A program made the position numbers and the translations under genes. A stretch of 5,978 nt of DNA from Thermoleophilaceae bacterium (GTDB lineage Bacteria; Actinomycetota; Thermoleophilia; Solirubrobacterales; Thermoleophilaceae), in contig JACCUC010000087.1 of NCBI GenBank assembly GCA_013812065.1, positions 1 to 5,978 of the forward strand. The letters are read 5' to 3'. The notes beneath the pieces are model-generated. The model ran no database searches, was not told where the DNA came from, and worked only from the letters and a program-made list of their open reading frames with translations. Positions 5,914 through 5,978 of this stretch are shown piece by piece; the first letter of the stretch is position 1, and each line of letters opens with the position of its first letter.

Positions 5914-5978
5914 ATGATTCGCCTGCAAATGAGGGGTTCTGTGGGCGATCGAGGGGGTCCGGGTGCTGCGCTTGTCGG
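5914..5978 (+). other. Unresolved start of a plus-strand gene at the right edge
   Basis: Two plus-strand frames are open to the edge. One begins at ATG 5914 or ATG 5929 and reads MIRLQMRGSVGDRGGPGAALV. The other contains AIEGVRVLRLS (5945 onward), reminiscent of the start of CaiB-type CoA transferases, with GTG 5963 as its only standard start, preceded by GAGGGGG. Neither can be chosen from 65 bases. Confidence 0.2.

Larger units (their letters stand above)
5657..5978. other. Regulatory and repeat-rich region at the right edge
   Basis: No complete gene is supported in these 322 bases. The stretch holds the promoter region of the minus-strand three-gene unit, a 9-bp perfect inverted repeat with extended arms (5722-5756), a near direct repeat of GGGGTA-ACCGCC (5759-5772 with a GA insertion, and 5781-5792), and the right arm of the long inverted repeat (5828-5855) containing a TAGACT box. 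Plus-strand frames open near the edge. The minus-strand frame starting at 5810 overlaps real genes and is a shadow. A minus-strand gene end entering from the right is possible, because all three minus frames stay open from 5978 to about 5850. Confidence 0.5.

Noticed and set aside
5700..5978. Possible tRNA gene at the right side
   Set aside because: Stems and GGTTC-like words occur, but no cloverleaf with anticodon arm and T-loop can be assembled.
3297..5978. CRISPR array or iteron cluster
   Set aside because: Repeats are only two copies each, with no regular repeat-spacer pattern.

Overview
The window is high-GC DNA with strong GC bias at third codon positions. The leaderless-type start of hpt (a TACACT -10 box next to the ATG), the hpt-ftsH pair and the membrane sugar-transferase N-terminus together suggest an actinobacterium, most likely of the Thermoleophilia (Solirubrobacterales or Gaiellales). 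That placement is inferred from protein character and gene order, not from a marker gene.

Layout. (1) Positions 1-295, minus strand: the N-terminal 98 codons of a probable polyprenyl glycosylphosphotransferase (exopolysaccharide-type sugar transferase), running off the left edge. (2) Positions 296-675: a divergent intergenic region. (3) Positions 676-3258, plus strand: hypoxanthine phosphoribosyltransferase (hpt) followed by the membrane AAA+ protease ftsH. This is a conserved housekeeping pair, although the usual tilS neighbour is absent upstream. (4) From 3259 to about 5855 lies an accessory block in which every recognisable gene is on the minus strand. It holds a small membrane protein (83 aa), a dead IS5-like transposase with two lesions (an 8-bp tandem duplication and a 1-bp deletion), a hairpin-rich spacer, and a three-gene unit made of a DUF3467-like protein, an antitoxin-like protein and a RelE/ParE-like toxin. 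(5) Positions 5657-5978: inverted repeats, a promoter-like box and the unresolved start of something on the plus strand at the right edge.

How the parts work together. Hpt (purine salvage) and FtsH (membrane protein quality control) are core genes. The accessory block looks like an insertion hotspot downstream of ftsH. The toxin-antitoxin genes are compactly arranged: the first two overlap by 23 bp and the last two are 5 nt apart, so they should be co-translated. Their upstream partner is not a standard toxin-antitoxin component. The most unusual signal is a pair of roughly 28-bp imperfect inverted repeats at 3297-3323 and 5828-5855. They bracket the whole accessory block and both end in CTAG. 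They could be the ends of a composite mobile unit, but this cannot be settled from one sequence.
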